64,000 nucleotides of DNA from Lachnospiraceae bacterium (GTDB taxonomy: Bacteria > Bacillota > Clostridia > Lachnospirales > Lachnospiraceae). Position 1 is the first letter of the stretch; each line of letters opens with the position of its first letter. Under the pieces are notes generated by a model. That model was not told where the DNA came from. It worked only from the letters and a program-made list of their open reading frames with translations, and searched no databases. Position numbers and translations under genes: made by a program. This document shows positions 1 through 10,000 of this stretch, one piece after another. The stretch covers positions 124,001-188,000 of the forward strand of contig JAILIS010000032.1 of assembly GCA_024695145.1 (NCBI GenBank). The letters are read 5' to 3'.

Positions 1-777
1 GCCGAACTGTTCAAGAATGTCGGAAGCGCTACGGGAGTAAGCCCTTACCTCATAGCCGGAAGAGCGCTTCAGGAGCAGGGTATAAACGGCACGAGCCAGA
101 GTATATCCGGTACAGTTCCCGGATATGAGGGATATTTCAATTACTTTAATGTGGGTGCTTACGCGTACGGCGGAAGGACCGCCCCGATAAACGGCCTTAT
201 ATACGCCATGGGTTCCGATGAGAATTACGGACGTCCATGGAATTCGAGAGCAAAGGCGATATACGGCGGTGCGAAGTATCTTGCCGACAAATACGTGCTT
301 AAGGGACAGAACACTCTCTATTTCCAAAAATTCAATGTTGTCAATTACGAGAACACATTGTATTCTCATCAGTATATGTCAAACATACAGGCGGCATCAT
401 CCGAAAGCTCGAGACTGCAGCTTGCATACCTCGGAGACGACGAGGTGCTGACTTTCAGGATACCGTATTACAAAAACATGCCTGAGAGCGCATGCGCAAA
501 GCCCGTTTCGGATTCCAACCCGAACACATACCTCGCATCACTTTCCGTCAGCGGATACGAGCTTATGCCTGCATTTTCCGGAGTTACCGAGAACTATGTG
601 GTAACCGTGGATCCCGGCCAGGAGACGGTCGAGATAAACGCTTCGGCGGTATGTCCGTCATCATCGGTCGGAGGAGTCGGAGTATTTCCGATCGAGCCCG
701 GGACCAATACGCTGTACGTAGGCTGCAAGGCCCAGAACGGCGCGGTCAAAGCATATACGATAACAGTGAACCGGTAG
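1..777 (+). CDS. Secreted N-acetylglucosaminidase with C-terminal cadherin-like domain (5' end missing)
   Basis: The reading frame is open from the first base, so the start and any signal peptide lie outside the window; 258 residues are visible. The first ~100 residues read like a LytD/GH73-type endo-beta-N-acetylglucosaminidase, which cuts peptidoglycan glycan strands: the SPYLIAGRALQEQG segment and YFNYFNVGAY match the helix and 'YN(Y/F)FN' signature around the active site. Residues ~175-258 (from LASLSVSGYEL to YTITVNR) look like the cadherin-like beta-sandwich repeat (PF12733 type) common on clostridial surface proteins. It ends 29 bases before a second exported protein, probably in the same operon. 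The family call is from motifs only; the catalytic Glu lies in or upstream of the visible part and I cannot confirm it. Confidence 0.8.
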   Translation, partial: AELFKNVGSATGVSPYLIAGRALQEQGINGTSQSISGTVPGYEGYFNYFNVGAYAYGGRTAPINGLIYAMGSDENYGRPWNSRAKAIYGGAKYLADKYVLKGQNTLYFQKFNVVNYENTLYSHQYMSNIQAASSESSRLQLAYLGDDEVLTFRIPYYKNMPESACAKPVSDSNPNTYLASLSVSGYELMPAFSGVTENYVVTVDPGQETVEINASAVCPSSSVGGVGVFPIEPGTNTLYVGCKAQNGAVKAYTITVNR

Positions 778-806
778 TATTTTCTTATTCAAAAGGAAGG
801 CACGAT

Positions 807-2780
807 ATGAATCATTTGAAAAAGACAGTTTTTGCGGCTCTTTTCCTGGCAGTTGCATTGTTTGCCGGCACAGTGAACGTATTTGCCGAAGGGCTGAGCG
901 TTACCGCCGACAAGGAAGAGTGCGCGACGGGCGAAGCTTTTACGGTGACAATAGATGCAAGTTCTGTCGGGGACGGTACGATACCTCCGGATATACAGGT
1001 GGAGTTTGACAGCAACCGGCTGAATTTTGAAAACTGCTCGGCAGAATACGGCGGTGGCGGCGGCGGCCTCGTGACTTTCAAGGATACGAAAGCCACGGTT
1101 GATTTTACGACTCTGTCGGGAGGAGCAGCCGAAGTGAAAGTTACCGCTACGGCTGATGATGCGGCATCACCCGAGACGGCATCCGTCAGTGTTTCGGTAA
1201 GCGGTGAAGATACGGCGGCCCTTGAGGCGCAGAGCACATCATCGACGGGTGTGAGCCCCGGAACCGTGGACATAGGTGACGGCAGAGTGGTCCAGGCCGT
1301 TTTTTCCGACGAGTTCATGCCCCCGATATTTCACAAGGAAGTGACGGAGTACAACGGGCAGACTGTTGAGTGTGCGAAGTTCGACATGGGGGACATCGTC
1401 CTCTTATATACATCCGATGCCGCGGGCAATGACGGAAATCTCATGATGTTCAACGCGGTCACGGGAGAGCTTTCGTATTACAGGATGATCCGGGGGATAG
1501 AAAATCGTTTTATCATCGTATTGAGCGACTGCGAGGGACCCGTTCCGGACGGATACATAAAAGCCGTTCTCGAGTGGGACAACCAGACGCTTACCGCGTT
1601 CATGGAAAACAGTGTGGCGGAAGGAACATCGGCAGCAGTGGGCGGAGTGGATCCCGCTGACTTTTTCCTTGTTTATGCGGTCAGTTCCGAGGGGAATAAA
1701 GGCTGGTACAGATATGACAAGAACGAAGGAACTTACCAGAGATTTATAAGCACCGGTGACAGCGGCGCCGAAGGAACGCCCGAGGGCGGCGACGACGAAA
1801 CGTCATCCTCCGCGGGAATACTTGATGATTATATCCCGTCAAACGTACAGTCGATCATCGCACTTATATGTGCACCGCTCGTACTGATACTGATCATAAC
1901 CGTTATAATACTTGCAGTTAAGTATCACGGACTTTCGGAAGATTTCGAGGCATATTTCGAAGGCGAAGGGTATTACGGGGACGAGGAAGACGAAGAAGAG
2001 CAGTACACAAGAAGACCTTCAAGAGCAGGAGCGGTGACCGCTTCATCCCTTGTCGAACGCTCAATGTCGGAAGACGAAGAGGAAGAAGACGAGGATGAAG
2101 AAGATGATGAAGATGTAGATGTAGAAGAAGACGATACAGACGAAGACGACGCAGACGAAGACGACGCAGACGAAGAGGAAGAGGAAGACGAAGAAGAGGA
2201 AGATGACGAAGACGACCGCGAAGGTTGTAATGATGACGAAGACGACGTCAAGTATTACAGACCGCTGACAAGAAAAGAGAGAAGAGAGCTCGCCAGAGAA
2301 GAAAGATGGCGCGAGAAAGAGGAGAAGAAGGCAGCAAAGAGACGGGCAAAAGGGTATGAGGAAGCAACTCCGATGGACTGGAGTTCCTTCGGTAAAGAGA
2401 TGGAAGACGAGCCCGACGACAGAAGATATAAAAAGAGCAAACCTCCGAAATACATGACACAGAGCATGGAGGATATCCCGGAAGATGATGAGGAAGAAGA
2501 TGTCGACAGGAGCGCAAGGAAATCCCAGCTTCCTCCGAGAAAGAAAGCGGAACGGACCGAAGACGAAGTGGAAGCTCCGCGTGTTCTTCATGAGGAGGAT
2601 ATGAGAGAAAAACAGCGCAGGCTTTTCGAGCAGCAGCAGAGGATCGAGGAACAGCGCCGGATCGAGAATGAAGAGCGCGAAGCCGAAAGACTCAGACAGC
2701 AACAGCAGTTTATAGCGTCGAAAGACGAAGAACTGGATCTTGACGAAGATTTCCATTTCGAATTCCTGAACCTGGATTAG
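807..2780 (+). CDS. Membrane-anchored surface protein with cohesin/Ig-like domain and very acidic cytoplasmic tail
   Basis: 657 residues. I place the start at ATG 807, where AAGGAAGG gives a ribosome site and a clear signal peptide begins (MNHLKKTVFAALFLAVALFAG, cleavage near VFAEG); the frame is open further upstream but there it only overlaps the previous gene. Residues ~30-140 form a Thr/Val/Ala-rich beta domain resembling cohesin or bacterial Ig-like folds (LSVTADKEECATGEAFTV). A transmembrane helix lies at ~347-375. The tail then holds an almost pure Asp/Glu tract (~390-478, built partly from 15-bp repeats), followed by a Lys/Arg/Glu-rich segment (from RKERRELAREERW) and a Gln/Glu/Arg coiled coil. 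The tail polarity (acidic then basic) suggests a protein-protein or cytoskeletal contact inside the cell; that is inference. No enzyme motif is seen. Confidence 0.8.
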   Translation: MNHLKKTVFAALFLAVALFAGTVNVFAEGLSVTADKEECATGEAFTVTIDASSVGDGTIPPDIQVEFDSNRLNFENCSAEYGGGGGGLVTFKDTKATVDFTTLSGGAAEVKVTATADDAASPETASVSVSVSGEDTAALEAQSTSSTGVSPGTVDIGDGRVVQAVFSDEFMPPIFHKEVTEYNGQTVECAKFDMGDIVLLYTSDAAGNDGNLMMFNAVTGELSYYRMIRGIENRFIIVLSDCEGPVPDGYIKAVLEWDNQTLTAFMENSVAEGTSAAVGGVDPADFFLVYAVSSEGNKGWYRYDKNEGTYQRFISTGDSGAEGTPEGGDDETSSSAGILDDYIPSNVQSIIALICAPLVLILIITVIILAVKYHGLSEDFEAYFEGEGYYGDEEDEEEQYTRRPSRAGAVTASSLVERSMSEDEEEEDEDEEDDEDVDVEEDDTDEDDADEDDADEEEEEDEEEEDDEDDREGCNDDEDDVKYYRPLTRKERRELAREERWREKEEKKAAKRRAKGYEEATPMDWSSFGKEMEDEPDDRRYKKSKPPKYMTQSMEDIPEDDEEEDVDRSARKSQLPPRKKAERTEDEVEAPRVLHEEDMREKQRRLFEQQQRIEEQRRIENEEREAERLRQQQQFIASKDEELDLDEDFHFEFLNLD

Positions 2781-2792
2781 GAGAATGATCAT

Positions 2793-5219
2793 ATGGCACG
2801 AAAATATACGGAAAAGGCCTGGATGGTCTTAACTCTTGCGAAGCAGTTATCCGACGGCTTCAAACACGGTTATGTCGGAAGCGAACATCTGCTTTTGGCA
2901 CTGACCATGGAAAAGAGCGGAGTCGCGGCCATGGTGCTTGCCGCAAATGATATTGACGAGGAAAAGATCGTAAGACTCATAGATGAGCAGATCGCACTTC
3001 CGGGAAAGGTCGCTAAAAAAGAGCGGGAAGGGTTCACGCCGAAAGTTGAGTCCATCCTGGATCTTGCGCAGGAACTGGCGGCGTCTTTTGATTCCGAGGA
3101 AATAGGTACCGAGCACATACTTCTTGCGATAATATCGGACGCGGACAATCTTGCCCTGCGTCTTATTAATACCCTGTCCGTTAATCCGCAGAAGCTTTTT
3201 GCGGACACGCTCGTCGCGATGGGTGAAAACCTTGAGGACTACAAGGAGCAGATAAAAGCTACCGCCAAAGGCGCTTCGACGCAGGGAATGCTGATAGACC
3301 GGTACAGCCGAGACCTCACTGCGCTTGCCGCGGAAGGAAAGCTCGACCCTGTTATCGGAAGGGATGTTGAGATAACGAGGATGATACAGACCCTTTCGAG
3401 ACGGTCAAAGAACAATCCCTGTCTGATAGGAGAGCCGGGTGTCGGCAAGACCGCCATTGTAGAAGGCCTCGCAACCCGAATCGTAGAGGGTGCCGTTCCG
3501 GAAACGGTAGCGGGAAAGAGACTTCTGACTCTCGATCTTTCTGCGATGGTCGCCGGCAGCAAATACAGAGGCGAATTCGAGGAAAGAATAAAAAGAGTCA
3601 TAAGCGAGGTGATCACGGAAGGCAATATCCTTCTGTTCATGGACGAGGTCCATACGATCATAGGAGCCGGGGGAGCTGAAGGCTCGATCGATGCCAGCAA
3701 TATTTTAAAACCGTCGCTTGCAAGAGGCGAGGTACAGCTTATCGGAGCCACCACCTACGATGAATACAGAAAGCACATAGAAAAGGATGCGGCACTTGAG
3801 AGAAGGTTTCAGCCGATCTATGTCGAGGAACCGTCGGAGAGCGACTGCATAGAGATATTGCGCGGCATAGCTCCGCGTTATGAGAAGCACCACAACGTCA
3901 AATACGATGATGACGCGCTCGTTGCGGCAGCAACTCTGTCCGCCAGATACGTAAGTGACAGATTCCTGCCGGACAAGGCGATCGATCTGATCGATGAGGC
4001 GGCGGCCAAGGTCCGTCTTGAAAAACTTGTCGATCCGAAAGACATCGGAAAGCTTCGGGATAAGCTCAAAGAAGTTGAAAAGGAAGAAGAGGAACTTCTG
4101 CGCAGCAACGACATAGAGGCGTTTTCGGCCAAGAAGAAAGAAGCCGAGAAGATATCAAAAACGATAGACAAAAAAACGGGCGGCAAAAGAAACACCGGCG
4201 CCGTTACGGTCGTTACGAAAGAAGACATTGAAAGCATTGTCGCCGCGCTTACAAAGATCCCGGTGGAGAGGCTGTCCGAGAGTGAGAGCAGCAAACTTCT
4301 CCGTCTCGAAAAAGAACTGTCCGCATCCGTGATAGGACAGAGCGAAGCGGTAAGTGCGGTCTCGCGAGCGATCAAAAGGGGACGTGTCGGACTCAAAGAA
4401 GCCGGAAGGCCTATCGGATCGTTTTTGTTCCTCGGTCCGACAGGTGTGGGAAAGACTGAACTGTCAAAGACACTTGCAAGGGTTTTGTTCGGAAGCGAGA
4501 ACTCCCTTATCCGCGTGGATATGTCGGAGTATATGGAAAAGCATACGGTTTCAAAGATGATAGGCTCACCTCCCGGTTATGTCGGGTTTGAAGAGGGAGG
4601 ACAGCTGTCGGAGAAAGTCCGCCGCAATCCGTATTCCGTCGTGCTTTTCGATGAGATCGAAAAGGCCCATCCGGATGTTTTCAACATCCTCCTGCAGGTG
4701 CTCGACGAGGGTCATATAACCGATTCGAACGGCAGAAAAGTAAGTTTTAAAAACACGATAATCATAATGACGAGCAATGCCGGCGCAAACCGTATCATAG
4801 ATCCGAAAAAGCTCGGATTTATCACCATGACCGATGAGAAGAGCGAGCATGAACGCATGAGGAGCGGCGTCATGGAGGAGGTCAAGAACACGTTCAAACC
4901 CGAATTCATCAACCGTATCGATGAGATAGTCGTATTCAGGACACTTGGCGACGACGACCTTAAAAAGATCGTATCCCTTCAGACGAAAGAGCTCATAGAA
5001 CGAGCTGTGGCCCGCGGGATAAAGCTGCGCATAACGGACTCGGCAAAAAAGCTCGTTGCCGCAAAGGGCAGCGACAGGAAGTTCGGAGCAAGACCGCTCA
5101 GACGTGCCGTCCAGACCATGCTTGAGGATCCTCTTGCACAGGCGATTCTCGAAGGCAGATTTTCCGAAGGTGACGAAGTCACCATCAGGGCAAAAGGCGA
5201 TAAGATACTTGTGGAATAA
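2793..5219 (+). CDS. clpC: ATP-dependent Clp protease ATP-binding subunit ClpC
   Basis: 808 residues, close to the ~810 of Bacillus ClpC. AAA+ unfoldase that feeds substrates to the ClpP peptidase. Visible in order: duplicated Clp N-domain (1-~145), first ATPase domain with Walker A GEPGVGKT at 213-220 and Walker B LLFMDEVH, a short middle region, and second ATPase domain with Walker A GPTGVGKT at ~548 and [14 protein letters not shown]. After the second domain's sensor region, KKLGF sits where ClpC carries its VGF ClpP-docking loop, so it should work with ClpP. The middle region (EEEELLRSNDIEAFSAKKKEAEKI) is a poor match to the UVR motif that binds McsA/MecA-type adaptors. It starts 12 bases after the preceding gene with AGGAGA as ribosome site. 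No mcsA, mcsB or ctsR lies beside it. Confidence 0.95.
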   Translation: MARKYTEKAWMVLTLAKQLSDGFKHGYVGSEHLLLALTMEKSGVAAMVLAANDIDEEKIVRLIDEQIALPGKVAKKEREGFTPKVESILDLAQELAASFDSEEIGTEHILLAIISDADNLALRLINTLSVNPQKLFADTLVAMGENLEDYKEQIKATAKGASTQGMLIDRYSRDLTALAAEGKLDPVIGRDVEITRMIQTLSRRSKNNPCLIGEPGVGKTAIVEGLATRIVEGAVPETVAGKRLLTLDLSAMVAGSKYRGEFEERIKRVISEVITEGNILLFMDEVHTIIGAGGAEGSIDASNILKPSLARGEVQLIGATTYDEYRKHIEKDAALERRFQPIYVEEPSESDCIEILRGIAPRYEKHHNVKYDDDALVAAATLSARYVSDRFLPDKAIDLIDEAAAKVRLEKLVDPKDIGKLRDKLKEVEKEEEELLRSNDIEAFSAKKKEAEKISKTIDKKTGGKRNTGAVTVVTKEDIESIVAALTKIPVERLSESESSKLLRLEKELSASVIGQSEAVSAVSRAIKRGRVGLKEAGRPIGSFLFLGPTGVGKTELSKTLARVLFGSENSLIRVDMSEYMEKHTVSKMIGSPPGYVGFEEGGQLSEKVRRNPYSVVLFDEIEKAHPDVFNILLQVLDEGHITDSNGRKVSFKNTIIIMTSNAGANRIIDPKKLGFITMTDEKSEHERMRSGVMEEVKNTFKPEFINRIDEIVVFRTLGDDDLKKIVSLQTKELIERAVARGIKLRITDSAKKLVAAKGSDRKFGARPLRRAVQTMLEDPLAQAILEGRFSEGDEVTIRAKGDKILVE

Positions 5220-5284
5220 TTCGCTGTTTTGGAATATAATGTTGTCGGGGTCAAAAGCTTATACTATTCACAGGAGGGTATCAA

Positions 5285-5695
5285 ATGGCTGCAGTTTCTG
5301 AATTGATCCGTAAGGAAGACGATGGCGCCATCGGATTCGGTGACCACACACTTGAAACAAAGGCAAAGATCGAAGACTTTGACATAGGCGGTAATCTGTA
5401 CAAAGTCAAAACTTTCAAGGAATTCACGAAGCTTGAGCGGGACGGACTGTTTGTATACGAGTCGGAACCCGGCACAAGCGTGAATAATTTCAGGGTCCTT
5501 GACAACGGCGTATCCTTTACCGTTTGCGGAGACAAGGATGCCATGATCACTGTGGGACTGAAGGAAGACAGTGAATACAGTGTTAACGTCGCAGGCAAAG
5601 ATATGGGCAAGATGAAGACCAATCTCGGCGGTAAGCTCAGCATTTCCGTTGAGCTTGAAGATAAAGGAGAAATAAACGTAAAGGTTGTAGAATGA
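5285..5695 (+). CDS. Small conserved-looking protein of unknown function between clpC and radA
   Basis: 136 residues, ATG preceded by CAGGAGGG. It is soluble, without signal peptide or membrane segment. The C-terminal half (~60-136) is predicted beta-rich with alternating polar and hydrophobic residues (FRVLDNGVSFTVCGDKDAMITV, ending ISVELEDKGEINVKVVE), and an N-terminal segment runs KAKIEDFDIGGNLYKVKTFKEF. I have a weak memory of homologues at this position in Lachnospiraceae labelled 'endosialidase', but at this size no glycosidase domain is visible and I would not trust that name. It is 65 bases after clpC and 3 bases before radA, so probably co-transcribed with proteostasis and DNA repair genes. 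Function unknown. Confidence 0.75.
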   Translation: MAAVSELIRKEDDGAIGFGDHTLETKAKIEDFDIGGNLYKVKTFKEFTKLERDGLFVYESEPGTSVNNFRVLDNGVSFTVCGDKDAMITVGLKEDSEYSVNVAGKDMGKMKTNLGGKLSISVELEDKGEINVKVVE

Positions 5696-5698
5696 TCA

Positions 5699-7075
5699 AT
5701 GGCTAAAAGCAGACCTTCCACCCGGTTCTTCTGTAACGAATGCGGATACGAATCGGCGAAGTGGATGGGGCAGTGCCCCGCCTGTAAGGCGTGGAACACA
5801 ATGGTGGAAGAGCCTGTGAGCAGGACAACAAGAGCACCCGGGTCGGGCATTAAGCGAACGAACATTTCCGAGCCTGTAAGCGTTTCAGCCATATCACTCG
5901 GATCATCGGAACGTTTTCAAACAGGCATGTCCGAACTTGACAGGGTTTTGGGAGGCGGTGTAGTACCGGGCTCCCTTGTTTTGGTTGGAGGGGATCCGGG
6001 CATCGGAAAATCAACCCTTCTCCTGCAGCTCATGAGACAGCTCTCGTCTTCCGGCCACACCGTTTTGTACATTTCGGGTGAGGAATCCCTTGCCCAGATC
6101 AAAATGCGCGCGATGCGCATAGGGGAATTTGATGACAGACTGCTGCTCCTGACGGAGACAGACCTTACCGTCATCGATGAAGTGATCAGGAAGTACAAGC
6201 CCGAAGCCGTTGTTATCGACAGCATTCAGACAATGTTCTCGGATAACGTCGCATCGGCGCCCGGAAGCGTATCACAGGTCAGGGAAGCCACCAATCTGCT
6301 GATGAACATAGCCAAGACTATGTGCATCGCTATATTTATAGTGGGCCATGTTACAAAAGAAGGGACCGTTGCAGGACCCCGTGTTCTCGAGCATATGGTG
6401 GACACGGTGCTTTATTTTGAGGGAGACCGTCACGCATCATACAGGATAGTGAGAGCGGTCAAGAACAGATTCGGATCCACGAACGAGATAGGTGTGTTCG
6501 AGATGAGGAACGAGGGGCTCAGGCAGGTGGCCAATCCGTCCGAGTACATGCTCAGCGGCCGGCCTCATGACAGCGCGGGATCATGTGTGGTCTGCGCCAT
6601 GGAAGGCACCAGGCCGATGCTCGTGGAAGTTCAGGCGCTCGTATGTCACTCGAGCTTCGGTATACCCCGCAGACAGGCAACCGGGATCGATATAAACAGG
6701 GTTAACCTTCTCATGGCCGTATTGGAAAAACGTATGGGTTATCATCTGGGAGAGTGTGACGCATATCTGAACGTTGCCGGCGGAATGAGGATGAATGAGC
6801 CTGCGATGGATCTCGGCATAGCGGTCAGTGCGGTATCAAGCTTCAAAAATGCGGTCATAGCTTCCGATACGGTCGTATTCGGGGAAGTCGGTCTCTCCGG
6901 CGAGGTCCGCTCGGTAACACTTGCGCAAAACCGTGTCGCCGAGGCGGCAAAGCTCGGTTTCACACAGATCGTGATGCCTGCTTCAAACGCCGCTTCACTT
7001 GAAAAAAATGTTGCGAAAGCTGCAAAGATAATTCCGGTCGAAAGTCTTTATGATGCGATCAAAGTCATATTATAA
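5699..7075 (+). CDS. radA: DNA repair protein RadA
   Basis: 458 residues, the normal RadA/Sms length. RecA-like ATPase that promotes branch migration of recombination intermediates. An N-terminal zinc finger has Cys12, Cys15, Cys26 and Cys29; the P-loop GGDPGIGKST covers ~97-106 (Lys104); the RadA-specific KNRFG motif follows at ~255 (KNRFGSTNEIGVFEM); and the last ~170 residues are the Lon-protease-like domain that lacks proteolysis in this family. It starts only 3 bases after the small unknown gene and 18 bases before purL. The clpC-radA neighbourhood is known from Firmicutes. The Shine-Dalgarno is weak, so translation may be coupled to the upstream gene. Confidence 0.96.
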   Translation: MAKSRPSTRFFCNECGYESAKWMGQCPACKAWNTMVEEPVSRTTRAPGSGIKRTNISEPVSVSAISLGSSERFQTGMSELDRVLGGGVVPGSLVLVGGDPGIGKSTLLLQLMRQLSSSGHTVLYISGEESLAQIKMRAMRIGEFDDRLLLLTETDLTVIDEVIRKYKPEAVVIDSIQTMFSDNVASAPGSVSQVREATNLLMNIAKTMCIAIFIVGHVTKEGTVAGPRVLEHMVDTVLYFEGDRHASYRIVRAVKNRFGSTNEIGVFEMRNEGLRQVANPSEYMLSGRPHDSAGSCVVCAMEGTRPMLVEVQALVCHSSFGIPRRQATGIDINRVNLLMAVLEKRMGYHLGECDAYLNVAGGMRMNEPAMDLGIAVSAVSSFKNAVIASDTVVFGEVGLSGEVRSVTLAQNRVAEAAKLGFTQIVMPASNAASLEKNVAKAAKIIPVESLYDAIKVIL

Positions 7076-7093
7076 ATCGAAAGGCAGATAAAA

Positions 7094-10000
7094 ATGGTCA
7101 GACGTATCTATGTTGAAAAAAAGCGCGCCTATGCGGCCGCGGCAAACGAGCTCTTTGAAGATCTGAAAGGGTACTTAAAGCTTGGCGGACTCACAAAAGT
7201 TAGGATACTGATCAGGTACGACATCGAAGGTATCGATGACGATCTGTTCGAAACCGCCAAAAAATGCGTGTTCTGTGAGCCACCGATAGACGATCTGTAT
7301 GAAGATGATTTTCAAAGAGAAGATGATGACAGGGTGTTCTCGGTCGAGTATCTGCCCGGGCAGTTTGACCAGCGCGCGGACTCGGCTGTCCAGTGTGTAC
7401 AGTTTCTTGCGGCGGATGCCATGCCCGTTATCAGAACGGCCACCACTTACTGCCTGAGCGGAAGCATTTCCGATGAAGAGTTTGAGGCCATCAAGTCGTA
7501 CTGCATCAACCCCGTCGACTCCAAAGAGACCGGATTTGACAGGCCCGATACCCTTGCCGTTACGTATGATGAACCTGATGATATAAGCGTGTTTGACGGC
7601 TTTTCGAAAATGCCCGACGATGATCTTAAAAAGCTTTACGACAGTCTCGGACTTGCCATGACATTCAGGGATTTCAAGCACATTCAGGATTATTTCGCAA
7701 ATGATGAAAGACGCGATCCGACCATGACCGAGATCCGCGTACTTGACACATACTGGAGTGATCACTGCCGTCATACGACGTTCCAGACCGAACTTACGGA
7801 TGTTACCGTCGATGACGGAAAGTATGCACCCGCTATCAGACAGTCCTTTGAGGAATACAAAAAGGCGAGGGAAGAAGTATACGGTGCGGATACGAATAAA
7901 TATGTGTGCCTTATGGACATCGCCCTTATGGGAATGAAACTGTTAAAGAAGCAGGGGAAGCTTTCCAATCAGGAGGAGTCCGATGAGATCAACGCCTGTT
8001 CGATAGTTGTTCCGGTAAAGATCGATGACAGGGAAGAGGAATGGCTTGTAAGCTTCAAAAACGAGACTCACAACCATCCGACCGAGATAGAGCCTTTCGG
8101 TGGTGCCGCAACGTGTCTGGGCGGAGCCATCAGGGATCCGCTTTCGGGAAGAAGCTATGTATATCAGGCGATGCGCGTTACCGGTGCGGCAGACCCTACA
8201 AGGCCTTTATCGGAAACACTTCCGGGTAAGCTTTCACAGAGAAAACTTGTCAGAGGCGCCGCAAAAGGATACAGCTCTTACGGCAACCAGATCGGACTTG
8301 CAACAGGATATGTGAAAGAGATATATCATCCCGATTATGTCGCAAAGAGAATGGAGATAGGCGCGGTGATCGGTGCGGCCAAAAGATCCAACGTAGTTCG
8401 TGCCACATCGGATCCGGGTGATGTTATCATTCTGCTCGGCGGAAGAACGGGACGTGACGGATGCGGCGGTGCGACCGGCTCATCCAAAGCACATACGCTC
8501 TCATCTCTTGAGACGTGCGGGGCGGAAGTTCAGAAAGGTAATGCCCCCACAGAGCGTAAGCTCCAGAGACTGTTCAGACGTCCCGAGGTATCAAAGCTCA
8601 TACGCAAATGTAATGACTTCGGTGCGGGCGGAGTGTCGGTTGCCATAGGAGAGCTCGCGGACGGGCTGTGCGTGGATCTTGACAAGGTACCGAAGAAATA
8701 CGAAGGCCTTGACGGCACGGAACTTGCGATATCGGAGTCGCAGGAGAGGATGGCCGTGGTGATAGCGCCCGCGGATGTTGAGCGCTTTATGGAGTATGCC
8801 GCAGAGGAAAATCTTGAAGCCACAAAGGTCGCCGAAGTCACAAAAGAGCCGAGACTCGTGCTCATGTGGCGCGGCAGGAAGATCGTTGATATCAAAAGAT
8901 CGTTCCTTGATACGAACGGAGCCCATCAGGAGACGAAAGTGCATGTATCGCTTCCCGAAGACAGAGGGTTCTTTGACAGACCCGTGATCGAAAAGGTTGA
9001 AAAAGATGTCAATGCCCTTGATTTTGCGGCAGCGCTTTCCGATTCGCTGTCGGATCTTAAAGTCTGTTCGCAAAAGGGACTTGTTGAGATGTTTGACTCA
9101 TCCATCGGTGCGGGAAGTGTCCTGATGCCGTACGGCGGCAGAACACAGCTGTGCGAGAGCCAGACAATGATCGCAAAGCTTCCCGTGTATGAAGGTAAAT
9201 GCGATACGGTAACGATGATGAGTTACGGATTCGATCCGTATCTGTCAAGCTGGAGCCCCTATCACGGAGCACAGTACGCCGTGACCGAATCTGTGGCAAG
9301 GATCGTATCATCGGGCGGAGATCCGGGTAAAATAAGATTTACATTCCAGGAATACTTCAGAAGGATGTCGGAGGATCCCGCAAGATGGAGCCAGCCTTTT
9401 GCCGCTCTTCTCGGAGCGTTTTCGGCCCAGCTAGGATTTTCACTTCCGTCCATCGGAGGAAAAGATTCGATGTCCGGAACGTTTCGGGATATTGACGTTC
9501 CGCCGACGCTCGTTTCGTTCGCGGTCGATGTCGGCAGCTTGGAAGACGTTGTCACACCCGAGCTCAAGAGTGCCGGAAACAAGCTCGTTCTCATAGAGAT
9601 CGAAAAAGATGAGCTCGACCGGGTTGATTTTGAATATGCGATGAAGCAGTACCGAAGCTTTTACAAAGATGTCCAGTCCGGGATAATAAGATCTGCGTAT
9701 GCAACGGACTGTTACGGTATCGTTCCTGCACTTTGCAAGATGGCATTCGGAAACGGCACGGGATTTAAGATCGAGCATTCATTCGATATGAGAAGACTCT
9801 TTGTTCCGATGCCGGGATGTCTTGTCGCAGAGGTGAGCGGCGCCGACGTCGGCAGGCTGTCGGGTACATATACCGTGATCGGTGAAGTTATGGACGACGG
9901 TAAATTCAGCTACGGCAGCGTATCCGTTTCCGAAAACGAGGCGGTAAATACATGGAAGAAGCCGCTTGAGAGTGTATTTCCCACAAGAAGTTATGAGGAC

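Noticed and set aside
492..806. Upstream extension of the surface protein gene at 807
   Set aside because: It overlaps the glucosaminidase frame, lacks a ribosome site and would bury the signal peptide; ATG 807 is clearly the start.
1973..2251. Minus-strand frame made almost only of Ser
   Set aside because: It is the complement of the Asp/Glu codon tract (GAC/GAA give TC-rich codons) and is a shadow.
5230..5270. Possible promoter (TATAAT and TATACT hexamers) between clpC and the small unknown gene
   Set aside because: No acceptable -35 box at 16-18 bases from either hexamer.
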